In this document: positions 1-7,713 of the stretch, one piece after another
Layout: every line of letters starts with the position of its first letter
Position numbering within the stretch: the first letter of the stretch is position 1
DNA from: Pseudomonas sp. ANT_H4
GTDB lineage: Bacteria > Pseudomonadota > Gammaproteobacteria > Pseudomonadales > Pseudomonadaceae
Length of the DNA: 64,000 nucleotides
Reading direction: 5' to 3'
Assembly (NCBI RefSeq): GCF_008369295.1
Contig: NZ_VOBG01000011.1
Location: 62,001-126,000 of the forward strand
The notes under the pieces: generated by a model
Database searches by the model: none
The model's input: only the letters and a program-made list of their open reading frames with translations
What the model was told of the DNA's origin: nothing
Translations under genes and position numbers: made by a program

Positions 1-1
1 T

Positions 2-157
2 GGGTACATGCGCCAACACTACGTCGAGGCGGGTGACTGGTGGGACAGCAAAGCACTACCGGGCCTGCAGGATGCCCCCCTACCTGATGACCTGCTTGAC
101 GGGTTCCGGCATATGGCGACCGCCGAAACGACTGCTGAGAGGCGCAACCGTGAGTGA
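2..157 (+). CDS. traD: TraD coupling protein, C-terminal end (partial)
   Basis: Open frame entering from the left edge and ending at a TGA at 155-157, giving about 51 residues that finish with an acidic/basic tail. It shares eight bases with the GTG start of the next gene, which suggests translational coupling. The call rests on position: in PFGI-1-type ICEs the gene before the TIGR03747 membrane protein is the TraD coupling ATPase. No ATPase motif lies in the visible part, so the identity is inferred from gene order. Confidence 0.55.
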   Translation, partial: GYMRQHYVEAGDWWDSKALPGLQDAPLPDDLLDGFRHMATAETTAERRNRE

Positions 158-899
158 CCCGGCCAACACAGCGCAGCGCCAGCAGACCCAACAGCAGGGT
201 TTGATCACCGGCATCATCACGCTGCCATTCCGGTTTGTGGGCGTGCTGTTGGGGTCTTTGTTTCTGTCCATCGTGATCGAATGCGTGGGTATGCACCTGT
301 TCTGGGCCGATCAAGGCTGGCGGCACGCGCAAGGCATGCTGGACTATGAACTGACGCAACTCTCACAACACTTCACACGCAGCGCCGTGGTGCAGGAACC
401 GGGACAAACGGCGTCCTGGTTGGTAGAAACGGCTTACCAATGGGTGTTCGTCAAAAGCGGGCTCATCGACTGGATGCGCGATACATCCGCCAAGGCCAGT
501 TCACCCAGCCAGGGAGCGGGTCGGGATTTCCGTTTTTATCTGAGTCAGGTTTATGTGTACCTGGAGAACTATCTGATCGCCAGTGCGTACACGCTACTGG
601 TGTTCCTCGTCCGGCTGCTGGTGCTGGTACTGACCATTCCGCTATTTCTGATGGCAGCATTCGTCGGTCTGGTCGATGGCCTGGTGCGGCGGGACATCAG
701 GCGCTTTGGTGCGGGCCGTGAGTCCGGCTTTGTCTACCACCGGGCAAAGGCCAGTCTGATGCCGCTCGCCGTCATGCCTTGGGTCCTTTACCTGACCCTG
801 CCCGTCAGCGCACACCCGCTTCTTCTCTTGCTTCCCTGCGCAATTCTGTTAGGTGCCGCAACAGACCTCGCAGCAGGCAGCTTCAAAAAATACCTATAA
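150..899 (+). CDS. ICE membrane protein, TIGR03747 family
   Basis: Predicted inner-membrane protein of the conjugation apparatus, 249 residues. A hydrophobic stretch lies near residues 20-45 and further ones in the C-terminal half (about 135-180 and 205-245). I choose the GTG at 150 over the upstream ATG at 33 because the upstream codons overlap the TraD reading frame and look non-native; a GTG overlapping the previous stop is typical here. The precise role in mating-pair formation is unknown. In related ICEs it is followed directly by the RAQPRD gene; here hipBA lies between them. Confidence 0.8.
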   Translation: MSDPANTAQRQQTQQQGLITGIITLPFRFVGVLLGSLFLSIVIECVGMHLFWADQGWRHAQGMLDYELTQLSQHFTRSAVVQEPGQTASWLVETAYQWVFVKSGLIDWMRDTSAKASSPSQGAGRDFRFYLSQVYVYLENYLIASAYTLLVFLVRLLVLVLTIPLFLMAAFVGLVDGLVRRDIRRFGAGRESGFVYHRAKASLMPLAVMPWVLYLTLPVSAHPLLLLLPCAILLGAATDLAAGSFKKYL

Positions 900-914
900 G
901 TGCTGACCGGTATT

Positions 915-2204
915 TCAGGCCAGTAATGCCTGCGCCGCCTCCATTTGCTCGTGCTCAAACGCTGGAGCAAAATCGTCCAACTCGCTCGCTTGCAACCCCA
1001 CCACAGCACTGAGCGCAATCTGCCGCCAGTCCAGCACGGCGTCATACACTTCTGCCAGCACGGCCAACGCATCCTCCCGACTCAACGAAAAATAGGTGCT
1101 CCGCGCCAGCAGCATCTCAAGATCGGTGATCGGTCCATCCTCCTCCGACAGCCAGGTTTTCGACTCTCGCTCTTTGTCCGGGAAGGGATTGACGTCGAAT
1201 GCCGGTGCCAGCCGCCAGAGCCCCTTTTCCACATGAAGAAAGCCATGGTTCTGCAGGTGGTCATCCACATTGGTGATCAGTAGGTTAAAAACCAGTCGCC
1301 GCCACAGCTGCTGCACATCTGCGGTCGGTGCATGCCCCACGGAACGGATAGCATCGGCAATTTCGGTATAGCTTCGATCCTCTTCGCGCGACGCCTGCAG
1401 CAAAGATGCGGCGGACTGGTATGGAATACGCCCATCAGCACCATCGCGATCGAAACGGCGGATGATAGCGACCGGTACGCCATCCAGCTCTATGATACGG
1501 GCCGGCGCGGCATTGATACCTGCTTGTTTTGCCAAGCATAAGGCCAGCACTTCGCCGCGCGTCACGCTACGGGCGTCGCCCACGCTTGGGAATTTTCCAA
1601 TGGCGAGTGCACCATCCTCATCAACCACCGTGCTCTTGGGGCGCATCCCGCCGAGCGATGTGCCTTTGCCCTGAAGGTAACGCAAATCTTCAGTGCTTTC
1701 CTGACCTTTCTCAACTGCCCGGCTGGCTTGGTAGATGCGCTGCAATTCCAGCAGTGGCGGTGTAGCGCGCCGTCCATCTTCAATAGTCCGGCAATATTGT
1801 TCATTCTGATCGCGCAGTCTCAGCGCGCCGATCCGGCTGAAATCGTCAACCGCCAGCAGGTAGTCCATCTCTGTCAGCGACGCGAGCGATGGATTACCCT
1901 TACGACGCTTGGCATGGTCACGTGCGATGACCCGACGTCCCCAAGCGTCCGGTGCTGTATCGGCAATGGCGAAATGAAAGACCGAATCGTGAGCTGAGGG
2001 AGCTCTACGTGGCTGATAACCCGAGATCAGGCTGAGATCGGCAGAAACATTGAACCCATCCTGATTCCCCAACCATCCCTGCTCATAGGCAAAGGTGGTG
2101 TTCTCGCGGCGCCCCTGCTTGACGTAAATAAGAGTGCCAACAGGTATTTCCGCCTTACCAAGACAGACCTGGACTTGCTGGCGAACTGAAGTAACCGATT
2201 TCAT
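915..2204 (-). CDS. hipA: HipA family kinase toxin
   Basis: Serine/threonine kinase of the HipBA toxin-antitoxin family, 429 residues, the usual length. It has a Gly-rich loop GTSLGGMRPK at about 181-190, the catalytic NVDDHLQN motif at about 312-319 and the metal-binding DVNP at about 337-340. E. coli HipA phosphorylates glutamyl-tRNA synthetase and induces dormancy; other members modify other targets, so the substrate here is open. It overlaps the hipB antitoxin by four bases and runs against the conjugation operon, inserted between two genes that are normally adjacent. Likely an ICE stabilisation cassette. Confidence 0.9.
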   Translation of the reverse strand: MKSVTSVRQQVQVCLGKAEIPVGTLIYVKQGRRENTTFAYEQGWLGNQDGFNVSADLSLISGYQPRRAPSAHDSVFHFAIADTAPDAWGRRVIARDHAKRRKGNPSLASLTEMDYLLAVDDFSRIGALRLRDQNEQYCRTIEDGRRATPPLLELQRIYQASRAVEKGQESTEDLRYLQGKGTSLGGMRPKSTVVDEDGALAIGKFPSVGDARSVTRGEVLALCLAKQAGINAAPARIIELDGVPVAIIRRFDRDGADGRIPYQSAASLLQASREEDRSYTEIADAIRSVGHAPTADVQQLWRRLVFNLLITNVDDHLQNHGFLHVEKGLWRLAPAFDVNPFPDKERESKTWLSEEDGPITDLEMLLARSTYFSLSREDALAVLAEVYDAVLDWRQIALSAVVGLQASELDDFAPAFEHEQMEAAQALLA

Positions 2205-2524
2205 AATGCCCCCGATGCCGGCGGTTTACTGCGTACACGTTTAGGCAATTGTTCATCCATCAGCGTCAGCCCGATGTCGTCGTGCGCCGTATCCAGCAGG
2301 TTGGCCAGCGCCTGTACCTCACCGAACACGTGCAAGGCGCGGGCGAAGAAATGAATAGGCACCCGCATATCCCCTTTCTCCATGCGCCGAACAGTGGATA
2401 CAGAAGCCCCCATTCGCTCTGCAAGCGAGGCCTGTGAAATCCGTCGACGCCTGCGTGCAAGCTCAATGTCGCTGCCGAGCTTGCGGAGCGCCCGCTCGAC
2501 GGGTAACGGCAGTGGTGTACTCAT
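2201..2524 (-). CDS. hipB: HipB-like XRE antitoxin/repressor
   Basis: A 107-residue protein with an N-terminal helix-turn-helix of the XRE/Cro class (roughly residues 15-70, with an ASLAERMGAS-type recognition segment). It sits directly upstream of hipA with an ATGA overlap, as expected for an antitoxin translated first. Antitoxins of this family bind HipA and repress their own promoter. The short palindrome just upstream of the start is a candidate operator. Confidence 0.85.
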   Translation of the reverse strand: MSTPLPLPVERALRKLGSDIELARRRRRISQASLAERMGASVSTVRRMEKGDMRVPIHFFARALHVFGEVQALANLLDTAHDDIGLTLMDEQLPKRVRSKPPASGAL

Positions 2525-2900
2525 TTATCATCCTCATAGGAATTCTTAAGGCCATTATCAGCTCCCATGAGAACAATTACCTCATGTCTCGTTACTGTTG
2601 TCAATAAACATCCCACGGGAGCGCTAGTAAGCGATTAGCAGTCCAATCAGAATGCTAAAGTGAAATCTGAAAATATATCAGCCCTTAGCGTCCACGATTT
2701 CGATACGCAGAGACACAGATGAAGAGATAGCTGTTCTGCGATGAAACAGTCGCCCATACCACTCTCTTCAGAATGCACAACGCAACACCACCGAAAAATG
2801 TATGTAAGGAAAGTGGTGAGGAGTAACTCCCCATTGTTTGCGGCTTTCCACCAGCCATCCCCGCAGCATCGAGCCGTTCGAGTCCATCGGAAATGGCGCA
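2525..2900. other. Intergenic region between hipB and the RAQPRD gene
   Basis: About 375 bp with no gene that I trust. Small open frames exist on both strands but have no family signature. The stretch should hold the divergent promoters for hipBA (leftward) and for the long mating-pair operon (rightward). A-rich segments around 2560-2620 and 2750-2830 are compatible with promoters, but I see no clear -35/-10 pair. Confidence 0.4.
2531..2541. promoter_or_regulatory. Candidate HipB operator half-palindrome
   Basis: TCCT-CAT-AGGA, an 11-bp palindrome seven bases upstream of the hipB start codon. HipB of E. coli binds spaced TATCC/GGATA-type palindromes, so a short inverted repeat here fits autoregulation, but the match to that consensus is only loose. 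Confidence 0.35.
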
Positions 2901-3257
2901 ATGGCAAGGTTTCACAATTCGGCTTACGCATGGCGACGTCCGGTCGTAGCGTTGCTGCTCACCAGTATCTTCATCACTCAGCTCGCCGCCGCCGCTGACG
3001 ATGGGTATGAGCGTGAACACCTGGCCGCCGTCGCCCGCCAGCTCGACCTGCTTGACCGTCTGGCCAAACAATCCGCCAGCACCGCCCCCGAGTCACGCTC
3101 CCGCTATCACTTCGACTATCGGCGTCTGGACGCCGACCTGCAGCGCATGCGGTCGAGCATCGACGATTACCTGTCGCCCCAGCGTGCACAGCCACGCGAT
3201 CCCTCTGTACTGCTTGGCGATTACCGCCAGGACGCCGAACAGGGGGATGACCAATGA
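2901..3257 (+). CDS. ICE RAQPRD family protein
   Basis: Secreted component of PFGI-1-type conjugation systems, 118 residues. The family-defining RAQPRD string appears near the C-terminus. An N-terminal signal sequence (hydrophobic residues about 15-30, then Ala-Ala-Asp-Asp) places it in the periplasm. I use the ATG at 2901, which gives a clean signal peptide; an earlier ATG at 2838 would add 21 residues ahead of it. It overlaps the next gene by four bases and opens the long mating-pair operon. Molecular function is not known. Confidence 0.85.
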   Translation: MARFHNSAYAWRRPVVALLLTSIFITQLAAAADDGYEREHLAAVARQLDLLDRLAKQSASTAPESRSRYHFDYRRLDADLQRMRSSIDDYLSPQRAQPRDPSVLLGDYRQDAEQGDDQ

Positions 3258-3487
3258 ACGCCAACCAGCTTGCCGCCTTTCAGGCCAATGCAGGCTTCAC
3301 TCCCTCTGCTGTCGCCGGCGTACTACTCGGTGTCGTGTTCGCAGTCCTGCTGCTGTGGGGCGTATGGGCCCTGCGCACAGCCTATGTCGGCTGGTCGGAA
3401 CAGCGGATTTCCCAGCGTCAGTTCCTCGGCGTTGCGGTGAGGTTTATCGCGATGTACGTCGTGCTGACTTTTTTCCTGCTCTCCTAA
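3254..3487 (+). CDS. ICE protein, TIGR03758 family
   Basis: Small 77-residue membrane protein with two hydrophobic segments (about 17-42 and 60-76). It overlaps the RAQPRD gene (ATGA) and is followed by the TIGR03745 gene. The position and size match TIGR03758 of PFGI-1-like ICEs, a conserved mating-pair component with no assigned biochemical role; possibly a pilin-like or scaffold subunit. Confidence 0.75.
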   Translation: MNANQLAAFQANAGFTPSAVAGVLLGVVFAVLLLWGVWALRTAYVGWSEQRISQRQFLGVAVRFIAMYVVLTFFLLS

Positions 3488-3503
3488 CGCAAAGGCGCAC
3501 ATC

Positions 3504-3866
3504 ATGAACCCGCTCTCGCATCGCTTGCATTCGGTACGTATGGCCGTCCTGGCCTCGGCATCCACACTCGTCATGCTGCCATCGCTTGCCCAGGCCGATC
3601 TCCCAACCCTGGAAGACCCGTCACGGGGCACGGGCTCGGGCATCATGGAGACGCTGCGCAATTACGGTTACGACATCGTGATGCTCGTCGCCTTGCTGGT
3701 GGTCGCCTCGATGTTTGTCGGCGTCTGCTACCACGCCTACGGTACCTATGCAGAGATCCACACGGGCCGCAAAACCTGGGGGCAATTCGGCCTGACGGTG
3801 GCCGTGGGCGCCGTCCTGCTGGTCGTTGGTGTCTGGCTGCTCACTGAAGCCACCGGCGTGCTCTAG
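3504..3866 (+). CDS. ICE membrane protein, TIGR03745 family
   Basis: A 120-residue protein with a cleavable signal (about residues 10-31) followed by two transmembrane helices (about 52-74 and 95-118). Size and topology resemble VirB2/TrbC-type pilin precursors, and it sits where a pilin gene would be, so a pilin-like role is plausible inference. It lies in the tight mating-pair operon with short gaps on both sides. Confidence 0.75.
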   Translation: MNPLSHRLHSVRMAVLASASTLVMLPSLAQADLPTLEDPSRGTGSGIMETLRNYGYDIVMLVALLVVASMFVGVCYHAYGTYAEIHTGRKTWGQFGLTVAVGAVLLVVGVWLLTEATGVL

Positions 3867-3876
3867 GAGTCATGCC

Positions 3877-4278
3877 ATGAGCACGCATCAGGACATTCGG
3901 CCTGACGGGACGGTGGTGTTTCTTCCACACCGTCTCAACCGTCACCCCGTGGTCGTCCGCGGCCTTACCGCAGACGAGCTGTGGATCTGCGCCGGGCTGT
4001 CGGCAGCAGGCAGTCTGGTGGTAGGCGTGCCGCTGGCCTTTGTGTTTTCGACGATTGCCATCGTGCCCACGGCCATCATGCTGGGCATCGCTGCCGGGGT
4101 GTTTGCAGGTGGAGGCATGCTGCGTCGCCAGAAACGTGGCAGACCCGACACCTGGCTGTATCGCCAACTGCAGTGGCGGATCGCACAGCGTTATCCAGCC
4201 TTAGCCGCTTTTGTGGGCGCGCACGCCCTGGTGATCAGCTCGGGTTCTTGGAGCACGCGCAGGACCAAGGCAGCGTGA
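3877..4278 (+). CDS. ICE membrane protein, TIGR03750 family (TraL/VirB3-like)
   Basis: A 133-residue protein with a soluble N-terminus (RLNRHPVVVRGLTADEL), then two hydrophobic helices at about 32-75 and a basic C-terminal part. This layout resembles small VirB3/TraL-type inner-membrane subunits that work next to the VirB4/TraC ATPase. The ATG at 3877, eight bases after a GGAG-like site, is preferred over an in-frame ATG at 3826 inside the preceding gene. It overlaps the next gene (GTGA). Confidence 0.75.
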   Translation: MSTHQDIRPDGTVVFLPHRLNRHPVVVRGLTADELWICAGLSAAGSLVVGVPLAFVFSTIAIVPTAIMLGIAAGVFAGGGMLRRQKRGRPDTWLYRQLQWRIAQRYPALAAFVGAHALVISSGSWSTRRTKAA

Positions 4279-4967
4279 GCCGGTTCAAGAACGAAATTAC
4301 CCACCTCCAGTCGCACATCAGGACCCTACGACTGGGGCTTGGCGCACTACTTGTCATCGTCTTGGTGATGGGCGGCGGCTGGTGGAGCGCACCGCGTGAC
4401 CTGACCGTGCACGTCCCCCCCGACCTGCGCTCCGGCAGTACCCGGAAGTGGTGGGAAGTGCCACCCGAAAGCGTCTATGCCTTCTCTTTCTACATCTGGC
4501 AGCAACTCCAGCGCTGGCCCACCAACGGTGACGAAGACTATGCGCGCAACATCCATGTACTGGCGCCCTACTTTACCCCCGCCTGCCAGACCTTTCTGCG
4601 CAACGACTATGAATACCGCCGTACGGCAGGTGAGTTGCGTCAGCGGGTACGAGGCCTCTATGAGATCCCGGGGCGCGGCTACGGCGAGAACCCGACCCAG
4701 CGGGTGAAAGTCGTCTCTGACCGCGACTGGATCGTCACGCTTGATGTGACGGCGGATGAATACTACGGTGCCGAGCAAGTCAAGCGGGCCCTTGTTCGCT
4801 ACCCCCTCAAGGTCGTACGGGTGGACGTCGACCCCGAGCGCAACCCTTTCGGCCTGGCCCTGGACTGCTACAGCGGCGCACCGCAACGCATCATCAGCCC
4901 CGACCCTGTCACACCTGCCAGAACCACGCCGGGCGGGCTGGGTGGCGCTATGGGAGAAACGCCATGA
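4275..4967 (+). CDS. ICE protein, TIGR03746 family (TraE/VirB8-like)
   Basis: A 230-residue bitopic membrane protein: short cytoplasmic N-terminus, one transmembrane helix at about 17-37, then a periplasmic domain. The start is the GTG at 4275, which overlaps the previous stop; longer in-frame readings run back through the previous gene. Topology and order match TraE/VirB8-type channel subunits. Specific partners are inferred only from the operon. Confidence 0.8.
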   Translation: MSRFKNEITHLQSHIRTLRLGLGALLVIVLVMGGGWWSAPRDLTVHVPPDLRSGSTRKWWEVPPESVYAFSFYIWQQLQRWPTNGDEDYARNIHVLAPYFTPACQTFLRNDYEYRRTAGELRQRVRGLYEIPGRGYGENPTQRVKVVSDRDWIVTLDVTADEYYGAEQVKRALVRYPLKVVRVDVDPERNPFGLALDCYSGAPQRIISPDPVTPARTTPGGLGGAMGETP

Positions 4968-5872
4968 AACACCTGCTCTGTGCCTTCAGCCTGCAGCTCA
5001 CCGTTGTGCTGTCGCCGGCAGTCCACGCCGTGGAGATCCTGCGCTGGGAGCGCCTACCCCTGGCGGTTTCCCTGGTCGTGGATCAAGAGCGGATCGTGTT
5101 CATCGACCGCAACGTCCGCGTGGGGGTGCCTGCCTCGCTCACCGGACGCCTGCGGGTACAAAGTGCCGGTGGTGCGCTCTATCTGCGCGCCAGTGAGCCC
5201 ATCGAACCAACACGCCTGCAACTGCAGGATGATGACAACGGGACACTGATCCTGCTGGACATCGCGGCCGAGTCCGCTGTGGCAGGCCAGGCGGCGATGG
5301 AGCCCGTGCGTATTGTTGAGACTGAGGGCCCGACTCAACGCTACGGCGAGGCGCAGACATCCCAGGCTTCTGATGGCAGCGCCGAGACGACCAGCCCACC
5401 TCGTGCTGCCCATGAAACACCCGTGCCCGTGGTGCTGACCCGCTACGCCGCGCAGAACCTGTACGCACCGCTGCGCACAGTCGAGTCCGTTCCCGGCGTG
5501 GCACGCGTGAACCTGCGCCGCCATCTGCCCCTGGACACGCTGCTGCCCACCCTGCCCGTTCAGGCCAGAGCCATCGCCGCCTGGCGGCTGGATGATCTGT
5601 GGGTGACCGCCGTCAGGTTGGCCAACAGGTCGACCCGCTGGCTCGCCCTGGATCCGCGCGAACTGCAGGGTGATTTCATGACCGCAACGTTTCAGCATTC
5701 AGCCCTGGGCCCTGTCGGTACCCCGGAAGACACCTCGGTGGTTTACCTGGTGACCCGAGGGCATGGCGTGGCCGAATCTCTGTTGCCGAGGGTGAGCCCG
5801 ATCAATGCGGTGCTGAACCTGCCGTCCCCCTCAACGCCAACCCCGAAGGACGGAGCTCGTCATGAAAGGTAA
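4964..5872 (+). CDS. ICE protein, TIGR03749 family (TraK/VirB9-like)
   Basis: A 302-residue exported protein with a signal peptide ending near residues 20-22 (VHAVE) and a mostly beta-rich body. A Thr/Ser/Pro-rich stretch occurs around 125-155. In PFGI-1-type ICEs this family is the likely secretin-like outer-membrane-associated TraK/VirB9 counterpart. It overlaps its neighbours at both ends (ATGA with TIGR03746; 11 bases with TIGR03752). Confidence 0.75.
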   Translation: MKHLLCAFSLQLTVVLSPAVHAVEILRWERLPLAVSLVVDQERIVFIDRNVRVGVPASLTGRLRVQSAGGALYLRASEPIEPTRLQLQDDDNGTLILLDIAAESAVAGQAAMEPVRIVETEGPTQRYGEAQTSQASDGSAETTSPPRAAHETPVPVVLTRYAAQNLYAPLRTVESVPGVARVNLRRHLPLDTLLPTLPVQARAIAAWRLDDLWVTAVRLANRSTRWLALDPRELQGDFMTATFQHSALGPVGTPEDTSVVYLVTRGHGVAESLLPRVSPINAVLNLPSPSTPTPKDGARHER

Positions 5873-7298
5873 TGGCCTGCTGAAGTGGCTGATGGTGCCC
5901 ATGGCGCTCTTGCTGGTGTTCGTCGGAATCAAGTTGTTTTCCGGCGATCACGGCCAACCGGCCCATGACGGCACTCCCCGGCTGACGTCGCAAGAGGCAA
6001 AGGCACTGGGTATCGAGGGCGATACGCCCCGCGACACCGTGGCGACGCTGGTAGGTCAGGTCAAACAACTGCGTACCGAATTGCAGGGTGCGATGGCGGA
6101 CAACAAAACGCAGAAGTCTGAAAACGAGCGGTTGCGTCAGCGTGAAGGCTCAATTGACCGGCGCATCCAAAGTGCGCTGGAGACTGAACGCAACCAGTTG
6201 CGCAACGACCGCGAACAGGTCTCCGGCGAGCGGCAGCAAGCCCAGGGCCTGCTGCAGGATCTGCAGCGCCAAATCGAAGGGCTGTCCAGTCAGCGTGGTG
6301 ATGCCGACCTTCCCATCGGTCTGGGCCTGCAACCCGGGGACGGCGATGGACTCGGCAGTGACGGTATTCACTGGATTGAACCGGACGATGCCAGGCGCGA
6401 TGGCAAAAGTAGCGCCTCCGGCAAGCGCGACAGCTTCAGCTTCCCCACCCGTTTCGGGCCCGCGCAGAAGACGCTGGAAGCGACCCGGGAGACCATCGTG
6501 GAAGCTGGCAGCAAGGCGGCGGGTGTATCCACCGCAACGCCGGTTTACACCGTACCAACCAACGCGACGCTGATGGGTTCGATTGCGATGACTGCCTTGA
6601 TCGGGCGCGTGCCAGTGGACGGTACGGTGAATGACCCCTACCCGTTCAAGGTCCTCATTGGTCCCGACAACCTCACCGCCAACGGCATCGACCTCCCCGA
6701 GGTGGCCGGCGCGGTAGTCAGCGGTACCGCATCAGGCGACTGGACGCTGTCCTGCGTGCGCGGCCAGGTCCGCAGTGTGACGTTCGTGTTCCATGACGGC
6801 ACCATCCGCACTGTGCCCGAAGAGGGCGAGCGCGGTGGCAACCGGCAGCAGGACAACAGGGGCAGCAACGCTACCCAGGAGGGTCTGGGCTGGATCAGCG
6901 ATTCCTATGGCATCCCGTGCGTTTCAGGTGAACGCCGCAGCAACGCCCAGCAGTACCTCGGCAGTCAGGCGCTGATTACGGCGGCGGGTGCCGGGGCCGC
7001 ATCGCTGATCAAATCGGACAATGACAGCGTCGCCGTGGCGGCCAACAACAACGGCTCAATGGGCACCGTGGGTATTACCGGCAACGAAGCGGTGGGCCGC
7101 ATCCTCGCGGGCGGTGTGCAGGACATGTCGCAGTGGGTGAACAAGCTCTACGGCCAGGCCTTCGCCGCCGTCTACGTCAAGCCCGGCGCCCAGGTCGCCG
7201 TCCATCTCGAACAACCCCTCACCATCGACTACGCCCCCAAAGGTCGTCGCGTCGATCACCGTTTAGGAGGCGCTCCCCATGCGCAGGATCTGGATTAA
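5862..7298 (+). CDS. ICE protein, TIGR03752 family (TraB/VirB10-like)
   Basis: A 478-residue protein: cytoplasmic tip, one membrane helix at about 8-25, a long charged coiled-coil region rich in Gln/Glu/Arg (about 65-150), a linker and a C-terminal beta domain. This architecture is that of TraB/VirB10 proteins that span the envelope and transmit energy from inner to outer membrane. Its end overlaps the start of the lipoprotein gene by 20 bases, showing tight coupling. Confidence 0.8.
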   Translation: MKGNGLLKWLMVPMALLLVFVGIKLFSGDHGQPAHDGTPRLTSQEAKALGIEGDTPRDTVATLVGQVKQLRTELQGAMADNKTQKSENERLRQREGSIDRRIQSALETERNQLRNDREQVSGERQQAQGLLQDLQRQIEGLSSQRGDADLPIGLGLQPGDGDGLGSDGIHWIEPDDARRDGKSSASGKRDSFSFPTRFGPAQKTLEATRETIVEAGSKAAGVSTATPVYTVPTNATLMGSIAMTALIGRVPVDGTVNDPYPFKVLIGPDNLTANGIDLPEVAGAVVSGTASGDWTLSCVRGQVRSVTFVFHDGTIRTVPEEGERGGNRQQDNRGSNATQEGLGWISDSYGIPCVSGERRSNAQQYLGSQALITAAGAGAASLIKSDNDSVAVAANNNGSMGTVGITGNEAVGRILAGGVQDMSQWVNKLYGQAFAAVYVKPGAQVAVHLEQPLTIDYAPKGRRVDHRLGGAPHAQDLD

Positions 7299-7713
7299 CG
7301 GCCTAACGGTCCTCATGGTGGCCGCGGCCTTGGCCGGCTGCTCGACCAGCAAGGAAAAGATGCTGCCGCATGACGGCAACACCATGCTCGATATCTGGAA
7401 CGAGGAGACCGGAGGTGCCGCGCGTGGCGGGCAGAGTGCCCAGCAGTTGCTGGACGCCCGGCAGTCGCTGCGCCGGTCACTCACGCAAGACGATGTGAAC
7501 GCTGCGCCGACTGTCAACGCAAGCTATACCCGCACCGCGCAGAACGAGATCTACCGGCAGTTCCACCGCCTGCCCAATCCGGACCTTGTAATGTACGTCT
7601 TTCCTCATCTGGCAGGCACTGATCCCGCTCCCGTTCCCGGGTACACAACCGTCTTTCCCCTGTACCAGCGGGTCCAGTACGCCATGTCCGGTGAGCGGGT
7701 TGAGGATTACTGA
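7279..7713 (+). CDS. ICE lipoprotein, TIGR03751 family (TraV-like)
   Basis: A 144-residue lipoprotein with a clear lipobox, LAGCS, around residues 18-22 after a hydrophobic leader. Lipoproteins at this place in conjugation operons (TraV/VirB7 type) anchor the outer-membrane core complex. An AGGAGG-like ribosome site at 7265-7270 supports the ATG at 7279. Its TGA shares bases with the ATG of the ATPase gene. Confidence 0.85.
   Translation: MRRIWINGLTVLMVAAALAGCSTSKEKMLPHDGNTMLDIWNEETGGAARGGQSAQQLLDARQSLRRSLTQDDVNAAPTVNASYTRTAQNEIYRQFHRLPNPDLVMYVFPHLAGTDPAPVPGYTTVFPLYQRVQYAMSGERVEDY

Noticed and set aside
33..149. Upstream start for the TIGR03747 gene
   Set aside because: The extra codons overlap the TraD C-terminal frame and give a Pro/Arg-rich leader unlike a membrane protein; the GTG at 150 fits better.
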